Positions 33,591 to 46,400 are shown, counted from the stretch's first letter. The stretch: DNA of 64,000 nt from Boesenbergia rotunda (GCA_024364735.1 JAGFNQ010009472.1:1-64000); one strand, 5' to 3'. Translations and numbers: made by a program. The notes: generated by a model from the letters alone, not told the origin.

Positions 33591-33986
33591 TTAATCCATT
33601 GGTTAAACTGACCATCCCTAGGTTTTATTCATTTTACCAAATATCAGATCTTGTTTGGCTTATCCCTTTGTCAAACTGATCAAACCTGAATTTTCCATAC
33701 CAAATATCAGGTCCTATTTGGTTTAACCCTTGATCACTTTGACTCGACCTTAGTATATTGTCACTACTAAACATCAGGTTTTGTTTGGCTAATCCTTTGT
33801 CAACTTGATCAAACCTGGGTTTACCCTACCAAACATTAGGATTTGTTTGACTTAACCTTTCATCACTTTGACTAGACCTTAGTGTGTTGTCAAACATCGA
33901 AATACTGGAGGTTGACTGTTCATGATTGATGCTCTTAGCACCAACAGAAAGGTCCACCACCCCTTGGGGCAGCCACTCGATATAAT
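33591..33986. repeat. degenerate ~65-bp repeats
   Basis: Repeated phrases TTTGGTTTAACCCTT / TCAAACTGATCAAACCTG / CCAAACATCAGG recur about every 60-70 bp to roughly 33885. Probably LTR-derived; nothing coding. Confidence 0.55.
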
Positions 33987-34475
33987 ACAATGTCTGAAAA
34001 ATGTAGGGAGCTGGCCTCGGTCGAGAAATGAAAAGTATATTATTCCAGCAAGAACCCGGAAAAAGAAGGCGCAGAGGCATGTGACCACAAAAAGGGGAAC
34101 ATCTCCCCTTCAAGGCCAAGTCTCCTAGTTGAGCCAAAATAGGGGTTGAGCTCATGACCTTAAATGAGCACTTCTTAGAAAGCAACCCAAAGATTCTCTT
34201 TGCTTTTTTTATATGTTCTCTTTTCTTCTTTTACACTTTGTTATCTTGTCTAATTTGAGTTTATTTTGTTTTTAGGTTTTTCGCCCTTTCTTGAGTCAGC
34301 CATAGAACTTTTTCATAGGCATGGAGGCGAAGGGTGGGAAGAAAGTGAAACAGGGCCAAAATTGTCTTGTAGGTCGTGCCCTTACTCTGCTCCTGTGCCA
34401 TCCACACGATATTAGAGTGTCTGATAGACTTGGTTGTCTCTCTAATGGAACCTAAATGAAAGATACAGGGTCGGG
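33987..34475 (+). repeat. 489-bp duplicated flank, left copy
   Basis: Nearly identical (a handful of substitutions) to 42281-42769, same length and orientation. It ends with TCGGG, immediately followed by the LTR start TGATAAG at 34476. Minus-strand ORFs in it (for example ending CCIFHLGSIRETTK-type wording) are not recognised. Confidence 0.92.
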
Positions 34476-36813
34476 TGATAAGTACCATTTTATTGATTAT
34501 TTTAATTGCTAAAATCCATGTTTGACCTATGATTTTATTGCTTAATTGTGAAATTGCCCTAGGTTTTAGAACTTACCTTTATTTTGGACTTAATTGCAAA
34601 TTTACACATATTTGAATTATTTGGCCACTAAATTTTTGATCTATTTTTGTAGGCATGAAAGGTTCAAAGACCTAGGGTATACTGGGTCAAACTTGAGTTG
34701 GATGTGACCCGGATCGAGTTATCAAGCTTAGGATTAATCTGGGCCGTCCGATTCAAAAGCGGCTAGATTTGAGCCATCCGGGACCATCTGAAGCAATCCG
34801 AGCTAGGGTTAGGGTTGATCAAGCACTCTGATCAAGATCTGAAAGTTTCATCCCAATCAGAGCTAAATCAACCGTTGGATCAAGCTCGGAGGGCTCTAGA
34901 TCGTCCATTCAAAGACTAAGTTGATCTGGACCATCCGTTGCACATCTGGAGGATCCGAGCTACCACGAGGCAGATCTTGACCCCAGATCATCATCATCAA
35001 AATTTGGATCAGATCGGGGCAAGATCAGCCGTTGGATTTTCTCAATTCAATCGGAGCCGTCCATTGGTTATTACTTAAGGAAAAATTTGCCGCAGCTTCC
35101 CCTTCATCGCGTCTTCGCCTCAACAGTAGAGTTCTTCAGTTCTTCATCGTGTTCTTCCATTTTTTCATCCAATCGAAGGCGTGATCCCTCAATCGATCAT
35201 CAAAGCAAGGGCTAGGTTAGTGAAGAGAATCTCAGTGAGGTTTCAAATTTGATTTTTGCTCAATAGCAAAGTTGCGTGAGGTCTCGGCAGTTTTGCTATC
35301 CGATTTCAGCGAGCTCAGCTGTGCACCATCGCCACTGCATCCGAGCTATCCAGAGGGGTTCCCTGGAAGGTTTCGGTCATTCCCTAATCCCAATCGCAAG
35401 CCACAACAGCGAGTTTGAAGGAATTGGAAGCAAATTTCGGCTTGAGCAGGATTTGATCTGATTCGGTAGCAGAGATAGCTCCTCATTGATTTGTTGAGCT
35501 TGCGGGTCTGAGGTTCTCCCTTGATTGACGACCAAGGAGCTCTTGAGTTGGAGAATGATTGAGGAGTAGTTTAGATAATTAATTTTCAGTGTTTTAGCTG
35601 TAGTTTAATTCTGCACGAATTCTGTTTTTCTTTGTCAGTTACTGCTATTTACATTTTAAAGTTGTTTAGCTATAATTTAGTTTCAATTCTTCAAGTCAAA
35701 TAGTTTAGGAAGTTTGTTAGTGATAAATTGAATGTTATTTCAGCTTATTTCTTTGACAATTTCTTGCGTGCCAATTCCATTAGCTGCGTATCAGTCCCTT
35801 ACTGAAAATTGCATTTCAGTTTCAGACTTTCTCAATTTGTTTCATTTTTAGTGAGCTAATTTAGTTGGTTTAAGTTTGTCTAGACTTTAGTTTCATTCCT
35901 GAATTCTGTTTAGCTTTGATAACTCGAAAATTCAGTTTGCTCCCCACTTAAATCATTGCGTATCAAGTCTGCCCTGTTTTTCTTTTGCAATTTGTGTCTG
36001 AAATTTCCATTTCTGCTCATCCGATTAGGAGATCTGAGTTATTGTTTTTCCATTCCATTGTTTCTGAATTGGCACTTGATTTGTTTGCCTCAGTTGCACT
36101 TGCTTCACATCAGCTGAAAGTGTTGCAATTGGGATGATTTTCAGCATATAGGTTCACTTGTTTGCGTGCCAAATTGGGTGAATTCCTGCAATTTGTATCA
36201 AGAGGCAGCTGTGGCAATTGTTTGGTATCAAATAGCCATGATTTTTAGTGTGTTTTATAGCTTGAAATAATCTAGCATTGTCTTTGTGCCAATTCGGAAC
36301 AGTCCCTAGCCCTTGTTTGTTTCCAAGTCTTGTAGATAATTAATGTTTGTTGCTTGTGTAAATTTCGAATCTCCTTTGCATTGATTTGTTGCAAGCTTGT
36401 TTGTTTCCGAAAACTCCTATCACTGCTTTTACTTCATTGCATAGCAGTTCTTTTGTTTTGTTGAAATCAGAAATCAGTTTCTAAAAATCTGGTGAGTGCT
36501 TGATTAGGTTTTCATTGGTTGAATTAGCACTTGCCATCAATTGTTTGGTTATTAGTTGGGTTTAATTCTTTCCATCACATTTTCACTTTTATTTACAACC
36601 CAAAACCAAATCATTTATTTGAAACCCAAAAACATAAACGATACAAAAACACGAGCTCGAATCAAACACAACCTCGATTAGTCCCTTGGAAAAATACGAT
36701 CTGTGGCCCCTTTACTACACTTTCATATTTTTTATTGCAAAAAGGGTTTCCAGCACATTTATAAATTTTAAATTTGAGACCCACATTCGTGACAGTCTAT
36801 TTTGGGTCTATCA
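34476..36813 (+). repeat. 5' LTR of the plus-strand non-autonomous element
   Basis: 2,338 bp, TGATAAGTACC...GTCTATCA, preceded by TCGGG. The right copy of the duplicated flank reads through TCGGG into other sequence, which confirms this insertion point. The reverse complement of both ends matches the solo LTR at 43408-46522. A partial relative is at 1-887. It includes a dense CCATCCG/GATCTGAGC-rich section (34670-35090). Confidence 0.9.
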
Positions 36814-36819
36814 AATTTT

Positions 36820-36837
36820 TGGCACCGTTGCCGGGGA
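36820..36837 (+). other. primer binding site
   Basis: TGGCACCGTTGCCGGGGA begins six bases after the LTR end. This is the primer type usual for Athila/Tat-like elements. Confidence 0.92.
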
Positions 36838-36975
36838 AGCAACTAGTTGATTTGTTTGATTTTTGCTTGTGTGCTTATAGACATATCATTGGGTTCTATT
36901 TTCTTTTGCTTTATCTTTTGTATACGGGTACTGCCATTTTTCTTGTTTGTTTTGTGACAGGGGTGCAAGTTCAAA

Positions 36976-39248
36976 ATGTTTTCATCCACTTATCAGCAGC
37001 CGTGTCCACAATTTCAGCAAAACCAACCTTTCAATCAACCATTACAGCAATTTCAACCACAATTCCAGAATTTTCAGCACCCAAATGATCAATTTCAGCA
37101 ACCAAACCAGTTTTTTCAGCATTTCCAAAATTTTCAGCAAAATCAATCAAATTTCCAGCCACAAATTCAGAACGGGCAGCCGCCATTCCAGAGTTTTCAG
37201 CCCCAGTTTGAGCAACCATTTCAACAATTTCAGCCCAATTTTCAGCCACCTTATCAACAAGATCAATCATTTTCTCAAGGAATTCAGCAAGGGTGTTTAG
37301 ATAATCAGAATTTTCAGCAACCACCCTTCCATCAAGTTCAACCAAGCCAAAATTTTCAGCATCTTAACCAAGATTCTCAGCAGCCTTTTGTAAATTTTCA
37401 GCAGGGTAATAATCAATTTCAGCCTCAACCTCAACCATGGCAGCAAGAATTTCAACCCATACAGAATTTTCAACAACCTTTTCAATATTCACAGCCATAC
37501 GAGCCAAATTTTCAGCAACAAAACCAGAACTTTCAGCCCACTCAATTTGAGTTTTCACCACCACAATTTCAACCTCAGATCCAATAATTCCAGAATCATA
37601 ATTTTCAGCCATCTCAACCAAGTGGTGGACCAAATTCTCAGCAGTTTAATCAGTCCATTCATCCATTTGATCAGCCCCAACAGTTTCCATTTCAGAATGC
37701 ACAACCTCCTCTTGGTCTTCAGCAGCCTTATGTTACTTTTCAAGACCAACAAGAGCTTGAGGATCAACAACAAAGGATGATGGAGATGTGTCAACAAGTC
37801 ATACAACAACAGCAAATTTTACAACAACAACGGCAAGACATCGAAGAACACTTTGGAAAATTGGTTGATCAGTTGAAAAAGATACAAGCCCAAAGATCAG
37901 GACAATCAGATGATTCCATAGGTGTAGGGGATTGCACAGAGCCCCAGGAACCACCTACATTGATTGATACATCAGGAAATTCAGAGGATAGGATTGAGAG
38001 TGTAGGGGATTGCACTGAGCCCCAAGAATCACCCATTCCTACTGATTTAGAGGCATTGGAAGAGATTGATAGTAGAGCTTGTAACAACCTTGACCTCGAC
38101 TCTGAAACTTTACAGGACCCTTCTAAACTTTTATTTTGTAAGGATATTGCTATTGATGGTCCTAATTTTTCTAATTTGGTTGATACAGGAATGGTTGAGG
38201 AAGATGATTCCATAGGTGTAGGAGATTGCACTAAGCCGCAGGGACCACCACAATTACTAGAAAGTGTAGGGACTTGCATGGTGGAAGCAAGCACCCAAGG
38301 ATTACCTGCTTTAGTTGATTGCCCACCAGAGCTTGAGGCTGATGAGGAGCATGTATTTGACCAGGAGGAGAGCATGGATACATCTACTTTTGTAGAACCT
38401 CCAGGTATTTTTCAGCATGATCAGGTAAATACTCCTCCTAATTTTTCTGAAAATTGTATTGAGGTACCTCAAACTGATTTTATTGTTTGTGATATACCTA
38501 GGGATGCATCTCTTGTAGAATTTGATTGTGAAAAATCTCTAGAGGTACCTAGTGTTGAATTTGCTGAATTTGAAGCATGTGGTGTTACATTAGATGCAAA
38601 TGCTGAGTGTGAGAAATTTTTAGAAGTGCCTAGACTTGATGTTGATTGTTGTGATGAGTCTTTAGACATATCTTATGCTAGAAATAATTTTGAAGAATTC
38701 ATTGAGGAACCGAAAATTGATTTTATTGGCTGTGACACATTGTTTGATACATCCTTTGTAGAAAATAACTGTGAAAAATTAATTGAGGCACCAAGAATTG
38801 ATTTAATTGGACATGATGCAGTTTTGGATCAGAGACTGATATTATTTTATTTCTTTCTGACCCTGCACGCTTGAGAGAGGTATTACATTGTTTTGCAGGG
38901 TCTAGAAGACTTCAGGAGTGGGTGCTCCAACTGAACAGACTCCAACCTCCTGGAAGGACTTCTAAAAGGCAGGAAGAAGGAGGAGATGATTTTACTTTAA
39001 TTCGAAGAACTCCATTCCTTCAATGGATTTTGAACCTAAATCGCCTTCGGCCACCGGAGCAAATTTTTGTAAAGTTCAAGTGTGGGGGAGTCCGAATTCT
39101 CTCAACCACCCATGTTCCTCCACTATCACGATGGAGGCTACTTCTGGATAGACTCCGTCCACTAGAAATAAAGGGGAGATTGTTCTTTCTTGTATTTTCT
39201 TTTATTGCACTTTCCTTCACTGTTATGACTTCTAGAATTTTCTTTTAG
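36976..39248 (+). pseudogene. large unrecognised retrotransposon protein (one stop, one frameshift)
   Basis: Starts MFSSTYQQPCPQFQQ, shared with the element at 12695. Residues 1-230 are almost wholly F, Q, N, P repeats (low complexity). A TAA at 37585 interrupts the frame, which continues at once (FQNHNFQPSQ) to 38874. Next is a Q-rich predicted coiled coil (QQRQDIEEHFGKLVDQLKK), then three VGDC(T)-containing repeats with TEPQ/TKPQ, VGTCMVEA and PPEL(E). Five repeats of about 27 residues built on CEK-x-x-EVP-x-x-DF-x-x-CD follow. A one-base shift near 38840 leads to AGSRRLQEWVLQLNRLQPP, QWILNLNRLRPPE and RWRLLLDRLRPLE, then a hydrophobic tail (LFFLVFSFIALSFTVM). About 750 codons in all. No family recognised; the repeats suggest a structural or binding role. 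Confidence 0.78.
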
Positions 39249-42200
39249 TTGAGTCCTTGCTAATAAATGCATGAGTAGAGTAGAATGCATAGGAGTCAAT
39301 GTAAATACCTTGTTATTTCTTTTCGCACTTTTTCTTGCATGAGTGGAAATAAATGTATCTCTCTAGGTTATCTCCATAGCATTTTAGAATCTCTTGGAAA
39401 ATAAATTAAATTTGGTTGTCGAAACTTAAGGTTTGAGATAATGGATGAATTCTTGGATGCTTGAGTACTACTTGGTTTTAAATTCTTGATTGAGGACTTG
39501 AGATGAATTATTTTTGCCTAGTGAGATTTAGCCTTATCTTTGTGACACACATATGTTATTGTGCTCTAGAACTTGCCTAGGTTCTATCAAAATCATATTT
39601 CAATGATTGGATCACATCTATAGAGACTAATCACTTTGTTTACCTTTCCATATCAATTTTGGCAAAAATCATGTTCAATCCATTTGTCTTTACTCATTTC
39701 CTACTCTTAACCCCACTTTTCTATGGGCTTGTTTGTTGCTTGAGATGTTTCTTAATGCTATTTTGCTCGAGATGGACAAAGATTTAAGTGTGGGGGAGTG
39801 ACTAAAGTTTTGGATGTATTTCATGTCAAAAAGAAAATTTTTTTTGCCAAGTTGAAGCAAAAAGGTGCCAAGTGAGTTGAAGCAAGTGGAGAATCTAGAG
39901 TCTTTATCATACTTTAAAGATCCAAGCTTACATGGTCAAGCTCAAATTGGTTGATGAAGAAGAAATTGTGTGCCAAGGACTAAGTGGCACGCAAATACAG
40001 TTATGTAAAGGAAAATCAGAGCTCTGAAGACTGAGCAAGGCTGAAAAATCAGGAAAGAAGCTGAAAAATCTGAATTGCAGCAAAAGGAGAGCTGCTGTGG
40101 GCAGTTAACAAATGTAAGGAAGAATCTGAGAGGGGCTGAACACAAGCTGAGAGCAAACAAAAGCTGAAATCAGCAACACCTTTTTGTGCAGTTTGTATCA
40201 AGATGAGCTGGATTTAATTTATCAAGGCTGTAAACTCTGAATGAAGGCTGCGTTAAGGCTGACCAAGGGCTGAAGAAATCTGAACTGCATGGAAAGGTTG
40301 CTGCCGAGTGTTGAATTTGGAGCTACTGAAATTAAACAAACTGAATTCAAGGGAAGCTACAAAGTGCTGAAAAATTCATGAAGAGCAGTGGCCTAGGAGA
40401 GTATTCAAAGATGGAATCTTAAATGCAAAGAAACCAAAGAAGATCAAATCAAATTTCTGCCACAAGCACAGTTAGTATCATATCAAATTTAAATTTTGAT
40501 TTTTTGGAAAGCAGTGAGGCAGTGCCGAAATCAAAGGGAGCACTTATGAAGAAAATTCTGAAATGAAGGAAAGATATGGGCCGCAAATAGCAGAAAATCT
40601 GTGCTAAAAGTGAAGGAAAGTGGATGAAATGAAAACCGAAGAAAGGAAGGAAAAATTCAGTGCCAAATTCTACTATCAATAGATGCAAGTCCTAAGTGAT
40701 ACCAATTGTTTGAGAGATCGGAGAATCTAAAATGCAGCTTTACAGAATTAAGAAGGCTGATGAAATTGGAATTAAAGTTGAGAAGAAGCTGAGCTAAACT
40801 TGCATCTGAAACTGTCCAAATCTGAACTGTATTGCATTGGTGCTGCAGAGTGCTGCATTCGAGAGCTCTGAAGTGATATGAATTGAAAGGGAGTAAGCTA
40901 CGAGTTCTGAATTTATTAAAGGAATGTTTGAGAAGCTGATTTAGAGGAAGCAGTGATTGAAATGCAGTAAAGGCATTTTCAGAAATGCAGTGGAGGAAGT
41001 GGCTGGAATTCAAATTGCTGATCAGAATATGTAGTGGAACCCCCAACTATTGTTAGCTTTATCGAAAAATCTGTAGTAGATTGATGTAGATAGGGAACCT
41101 CAAGTTGAATTCGGCTGGAAAGTTGAAAGGGAAACAGATGGCACAGAAAAAGAAATCAGAGAAAAGAAGGTTGTGCCAAAGAGAAAAAAAAACTTCTGCT
41201 AGTTGGATAGAAAATGGCTTGGCTCAAAAGTTGGGAAGTCAAGATCTATATCTGAAGTTGGAGGTGCACATTCAATTTCAGATCTAAGAAAAACAAATGG
41301 GCTAGAAGTTTCGAGGTAGAGTAGAAAATGGGAAGCTGAGCTGAAACTCTTCATTGTCAATTGATGCTAACTGTTGCTGAGCAATAGAAGAATGGCAAGT
41401 TCTGAAATTCGCTGCATGGAGTTGGAATTTGAAACATGAAACAGAGAAATGCAGCTATGACAGAAAGGACAAAGAAAAAAAACTGGGAGCTAAAAACAGC
41501 AAGTACCTTGGAAACTCACGGCATTAGAAGGGGATTAATGTGATTCTGATATGGAATTGGGCACAACATGACTGAACCGAATGAGAACAAAGGAGAAAGT
41601 TTGTAGCCGAACCTAAAGGAAGAGAAAGCAGAGAAAAAAATAAGAGAAAACAGCTTCAAGAATTGAGAAAAGAGAAGAGACAAATTGGCACGTAGATGGG
41701 AAATTGGCACATTGAGATCAATAGGGTTTTCTTCATCCAAATCAAAAGAATTATTCAAATTGGACTCCATCAAACTTTGGAATTCACTAGGGGACTGATA
41801 AGAGGGCAAAGTTCATTGGAAACATCCTTGAGCACTCAAGTCTTCCACTTTATCAAATTTTCCATTTTCTTGTCCATTTCTTGCCATTTCCATGTTTTCA
41901 CTTGTTTTTGTAGAGGTGAATCCTAATCATGATTAATGGTGGAGAGTAGATAATAAGCAAGCCTATGGTGGTGCAAGAAGCATGTGTGTTTGAGTGAGCT
42001 CCACTTCCATCATCAAGTTAGAACTTAAGGAGAGAGCCACCAAAATTTTCCTTGAAAGGCTAGTGAGTTAAATTCATCTCAATGACTCATGATGGATGAA
42101 AAGGCTAAGTTGTTGATTTAAGGACAATATACTAATCCATAGAGCTTAGATTTTTGAGAATTGACAACCTTAGGTAATTTCTTTTCATTTGCTTCTAATT

Positions 42201-42262
42201 ATGCTTAAGAAAATCTAGGGGATACATACTTAGTAGTTTCGCGAGACGCTCAAGGTTAAGTG
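39249..42262 (+). other. 3' non-coding region of the plus-strand element
   Basis: No convincing gene. AAGTGTGGGGGAGTG near 39785-39798 looks like a PPT but is not followed by an LTR. From 39,800 to 41,800 the strand is purine-rich with many CTGAAA, GCAGAAAT and TGCCAA words, the complementary bias to the T-rich 5' LTR. ORFs of 60-130 codons lack recognisable features. Confidence 0.55.
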
Positions 42263-42280
42263 TCTTGTAGGTCGTGCCCT

Positions 42281-42769
42281 ACAATGTCTGAAAAATGTAG
42301 GGAGCTGGCCTCGGTCGAGAAATGAAAAGTATATTATTCCAGCAAGAACTCGAAAAAAGAAGGCGCAGAGGCATGTGACCACAAAAAGGGGAACATCTCC
42401 CCTTCAAGGCCAAGTCTCCTAGTTGAGCCAAAATAGGGGTTGAGCTCATGACCTTAAACGAGCACTTCTTAGAAAGCAACCCAAGGATTCTCTTTGCTTT
42501 TTTTATATGTTCTCTTTTCTTCTTTTACACTTTGTTATCTTGTCTAATTTGAGTTTATTTTGTTTTTAGGTTTTTCGCCCTTTCTTGAGTCAGCCATAGA
42601 ACTTTTTCATAGGCATGGAGGCGAAGGGTGGGAAGAAAGTGAAACAGGGCCAAAATTGTCTTGTAGGTCGTGCCCTTACTCTGCTCCTGTGCCATCCACA
42701 CGATATTAGAGTGTCTGATAGACTTGGTTGTCTCTCTAATGGAACCTAAATGAAAGATACAGGGTCGGG
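42281..42769 (+). repeat. 489-bp duplicated flank, right copy (empty-site form)
   Basis: Matches 33987-34475 over its full length with only a few substitutions, but after TCGGG it continues into TCATGTCAATAAGG rather than an LTR. It therefore looks like the uninterrupted target. The 18 bp before it (42263-42280, TCTTGTAGGTCGTGCCCT) are a copy of a segment inside the duplicate itself (34363-34380), marking a rearrangement junction. Confidence 0.92.
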
Positions 42770-42812
42770 TCATGTCAATAAGGCACGGGCATGCCTCAAG
42801 ACCATGCCAATG

Positions 42813-43123
42813 GAGTCTAACTCAATGAATCTAATTCGGATTAGACATAACTTTATAAGCTTACGATTATATTTTAGTTAAACTAAAATAAACTCATCTC
42901 TAAATCAACATGTTCTTTGTGTATGACCCAATAGGCTCTCGAAACGTTGGCAATGCCTTTAAAACCATTTTAGATACATTGCCAATGTTACGAGAGCTTA
43001 TTGGGTCACACACAAAAAATATGTTGATTTAGTGATGAGTTTATTTTAGTTTAACTAAAATATGATGGACCTTAAGATTATAGGGTTAAGTGTAATCTGA
43101 ATTAGATTCATTGAGTTAGACTC
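42813..43123. repeat. inverted repeat with ~145-bp arms (foldback/MITE-like)
   Basis: Left arm 42813-42955 (GAGTCTAACTCAATGAATCT...GTTGGCAATG) is closely complementary to right arm 42977-43123 (CATTGCCAATG...GAGTTAGACTC), with a loop of about 21 bases. The arms contain the internal palindrome ATTTTAGTTAAACTAAAAT. Neither arm encodes a transposase. A non-autonomous foldback transposon or a hairpin-RNA locus are both possible. Confidence 0.85.
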
Positions 43124-43407
43124 AAATGAATCCAACCTTTGAATTATTGGATTGAGTCTAATCGATATTAGACTCATTGGATTAGACTCAATTAATAAAG
43201 TTGATTAATGCCCATTAATAGAGATTAATGGAGCATTAATGAAAAGGAGACTAAGAAGCAATAACCTTTTGTATTCATTGGATGAGCACAAAAGGCTAAT
43301 TTTTGCAACAAAGAAAAAAAAAGATAGTTGTATCTTATCTTGGCCGAACCTCTTCTTCTTCTCTTGGTCGAACCATTCATGTTGCTCGTACAACGAAGGT
43401 GGTTCTT
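43124..43407. other. unclassified AT-rich spacer
   Basis: Contains further short inverted words (GATTGAGTCTAATCGATATTAGACTCATTGG and TTAATG repeats, described not transcribed in full) that continue the theme of the inverted repeat. No gene. Its right end TTCTT is the target duplication of the solo LTR. Confidence 0.5.
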
Positions 43408-46400
43408 TGACGGACCCGAGATAGATGTCACGAAAGTGGGTCTCAAATTTAGATATTTATAAATGCTGGAAACCCTTTTTGTAATCAAAGTATGAAAACA
43501 TAGTAAAGGGGCCACAGGTCGTATTTTTCCTAGGGCTAGTTGAGGTTGTTTGATTCGTGCTTGAGTTTAGGTGTCGTTGATATTTTTGGGTTTCAAATAA
43601 AATCTGGGTTTGGGTTGCAATTTAGAATTGAAAACTCAATAGAAAGAAGGAAACTTAACCACGGAACTTAACTAGTGATAGCAAGTTATAACTCAACCAA
43701 CAAGGAAATTAACTCTAACCATTCAAATGGAATGCAAGCAAGCTGTGAAGTTCTCAATTCTGATTTTCAAGAAAGACCAATAAATGCATAAATGAATTAC
43801 TATTCAAAACCGAATCTCCACTTGGTACAACAGGCATGCAATGAAATCTGAAGTGCAGGGAAGAATTTGGAACTCAAAGCAACCCAAATGTTAAGTCAGT
43901 ACTAGAATTTTCAATTGATACAAATGCAGAGTTTTGCTTCAGAGTTTACAATTCAAAACAATCAAATGCTAAGCAATCTATAGACAAATTGATACACAGT
44001 TAGTATCGAAGCCTCACTTGATTCAAGGTGCAGGAACTCAATCCGAAATGCAGAGGTAAAGCTGGAAATTCAGAATCGAGCTAGCTATAAAACAATCTGT
44101 TTTCATACTCAACAGCACACTTAAAGGTTTGTTTAAATTTGACACAAGCAATGCTGAAACTGACTTAATACAACATGCAGAATTGAGGCAGCCTAGATAT
44201 GCAGAAAAAGAAACCAACGTGCCAACATAGAACTGATTCTTGCAGAATTTGTAAACTGGCTCTTCACAAGTAAAATGATCACTTCAGCTAGGAAAGTAAG
44301 GCTATAAGTGAATTGATGCTTAAAATCGAAGGAAGAATTGCAGCATTCAAATACAGGTCAATTCAGAAACAAACTTGGGCAGAAATAAATGCTGAAGTAC
44401 AGAAGTAAAATTGCAGAAATTCAAGGTGCAGAAATTAGTGAATTGACTGCAGAAATGAAGTGATGCGCAGGGGAACCTTTTGTGCCAAAACTGATCCTTA
44501 TGTGCATAAACTGTAAACTGATAATTCCAACATGAAAATTGATCGATCCACTTGGGAAAACAATGCTATTTGTGAAGAGATTTGCAGAAATGAAATGAAG
44601 GAATTCGAACTTGAAGACTGATTAAAGTAGGTACAAGTTTAATGCAGAAATGCACAAGACAAGCTGAGATTAAATGCATGACCCAATGCTCGAAAAGCAA
44701 TTCAACTAATTATAACTGATACTCGGGAAATGGGCTGATAGATTCAGAAACCTTGCAAAATTTTGAAGACAGAAATGCAAACACACACTCAATGCAGAAT
44801 TTCAGGATTCGATTGCAGAAATTCAAACAACTAAATGCAAAAATGAATTGCAGCATGAATTTGATACAAAATATAACAAGACAATTGATTTCAGTTGCAA
44901 TAAAAGTCTAAGGTGAAGCTCAACTGATACAACTTCAGAGCCGTGAACTGTGAATTGCAGAATTGGAGTTAACTAGCAGATATAGTAAGCTGAGAAGTGC
45001 AGAAATTCAAAGTCGATCACATTGCAGAAACAAATCAGAACCATCCGAATTCAGGGGAACTTATCTAATGTTCTGGTAGAATTGAAAAGCACTAACGAAT
45101 ACTAACATGAATTCAGAAACTACAAACTAAACAGGCAGAAATGCCATTGATACGCAGCTGAATCTGAAAGCAGGAGATTGATACGCAGCAGGTATAACTG
45201 AAATACAACTTCAAAACTGATACGAAAGCAATAAAACGAAAATTAAACTGAAATTGCAAACTATTGTTCACTAAACAAGTTCACTAGCTAACTACTTGCA
45301 GGATTAAAACACTATTTAGAGCTAGAACAATTCAGAACTTAAACTATGGCAGCTGATACACAAGTTCAGAAATGAAATTGCGGCAGAATTAAAAGCTACT
45401 GCTAATACAATGAAATTAACTACGAAAAACTAATCCTCAACCCTTCCCGAGCTCAAAATCTCCTTGTTCGTCACGCAAGGGCTGACCTCGAACCCCTAAG
45501 CTCAGCAAATCAGTGGAAATCAGCTTCGCTTGATCAACTCTGCTCAAACTGCATCAGCTGGGGAAATCCAATCCGAATCCCTTTGATCTCAGTTAAATGA
45601 AGTGCGATGATGATTCGAGGATCATCTGAGCTCACCTGAGAACCCCTACAAGTGGCTCAGATGAACGGAAATGGATCGTGGCTGAGATTCAAGTGCTCAG
45701 ACCACAGAGCATGTCGAAACCCTCAAACACCTCTGTCCGGATGACAATTGAGCTGAATTCTCCACCGAAGCTATCTCCAATGATCCAGATGATGATCCAA
45801 GGTCGAGATTGAGGTGGTCGCGCCTCGGATTGAAGGAAAAGCTGAAGAACAGGAAGAAAACGAAGAAGAAAGACTGTGCGGCGAAGACACGACGAGGAGA
45901 AGTGCTGGGAAATGTTTGATTAAATACATAAGAATGGACGACTCAGATTGATTTGAGAAAATCCAACGGTTGATCTTGCTCTGATTTGACCCAAACTTTG
46001 ATGATGTTGATCAGGGGTCAGGATCTGCCTCGTGGTAGCTCGGATCCTCCAGATTTGCAACGGATGGTCCAGATCAACCTAATCTTTGAATGGACGATCT
46101 AGAACCCTCTGAGCTTGATCCAACGGTTGAATGAGCTCTGATTGGGATGAAACCTTCAGATCTTTATCAGAGTGCTTGATCATCCCTAACCCTAGCTTGG
46201 ATTGCTTCAGATGGTCCCAGATGGCTCAGATCTAGCCGCTTTTGAATCGGATGACCCAGATTAATCCGAAGCTTGATAACTCGATCTGGGTCCACTTCCG
46301 ACTCAAGTTTGACCCAGTATGCCCTAGGTCCATGATCCTTCATGCCTACAAAAATAGATCAAAAATTTAGTGGTCAAATAATACAAATATGTGTAAATTT

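Larger units (their letters stand above)
34476..42262 (+). mobile_element. non-autonomous LTR element encoding the unrecognised protein, 3' LTR lost
   Basis: 5' LTR (34476-36813), PBS (36820-36837), large ORF (36976-39248) and a long 3' non-coding region ending near 42262 at CGAGACGCTCAAGGTTAAGTGTC, which resembles the PPT context of the related element at 14218. No 3' LTR follows; instead the 489-bp flank is repeated. No gag, protease, RT or integrase is present. The LTRs are unrelated to those of the element at 12695, though the protein and PBS are shared. Confidence 0.8.

Noticed and set aside
33826..34488. Minus-strand ORFs in the 489-bp duplicate, possibly a gene fragment
   Set aside because: They are open in both copies, but no domain was recognised and the near-identity of the copies makes conservation uninformative; no function is assigned.
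36947..37815. Overlapping ORFs around the FQ-rich region on both strands
   Set aside because: Low-complexity CAATTTCAG repeats keep all frames open; only the frame from 36976 matches the related element.
39785..39798. AAGTGTGGGGGAG as the PPT with a 3' LTR at 39800
   Set aside because: The sequence after it does not match the LTR start TGATAAGTACC, and a closer PPT-like match occurs near 42250.
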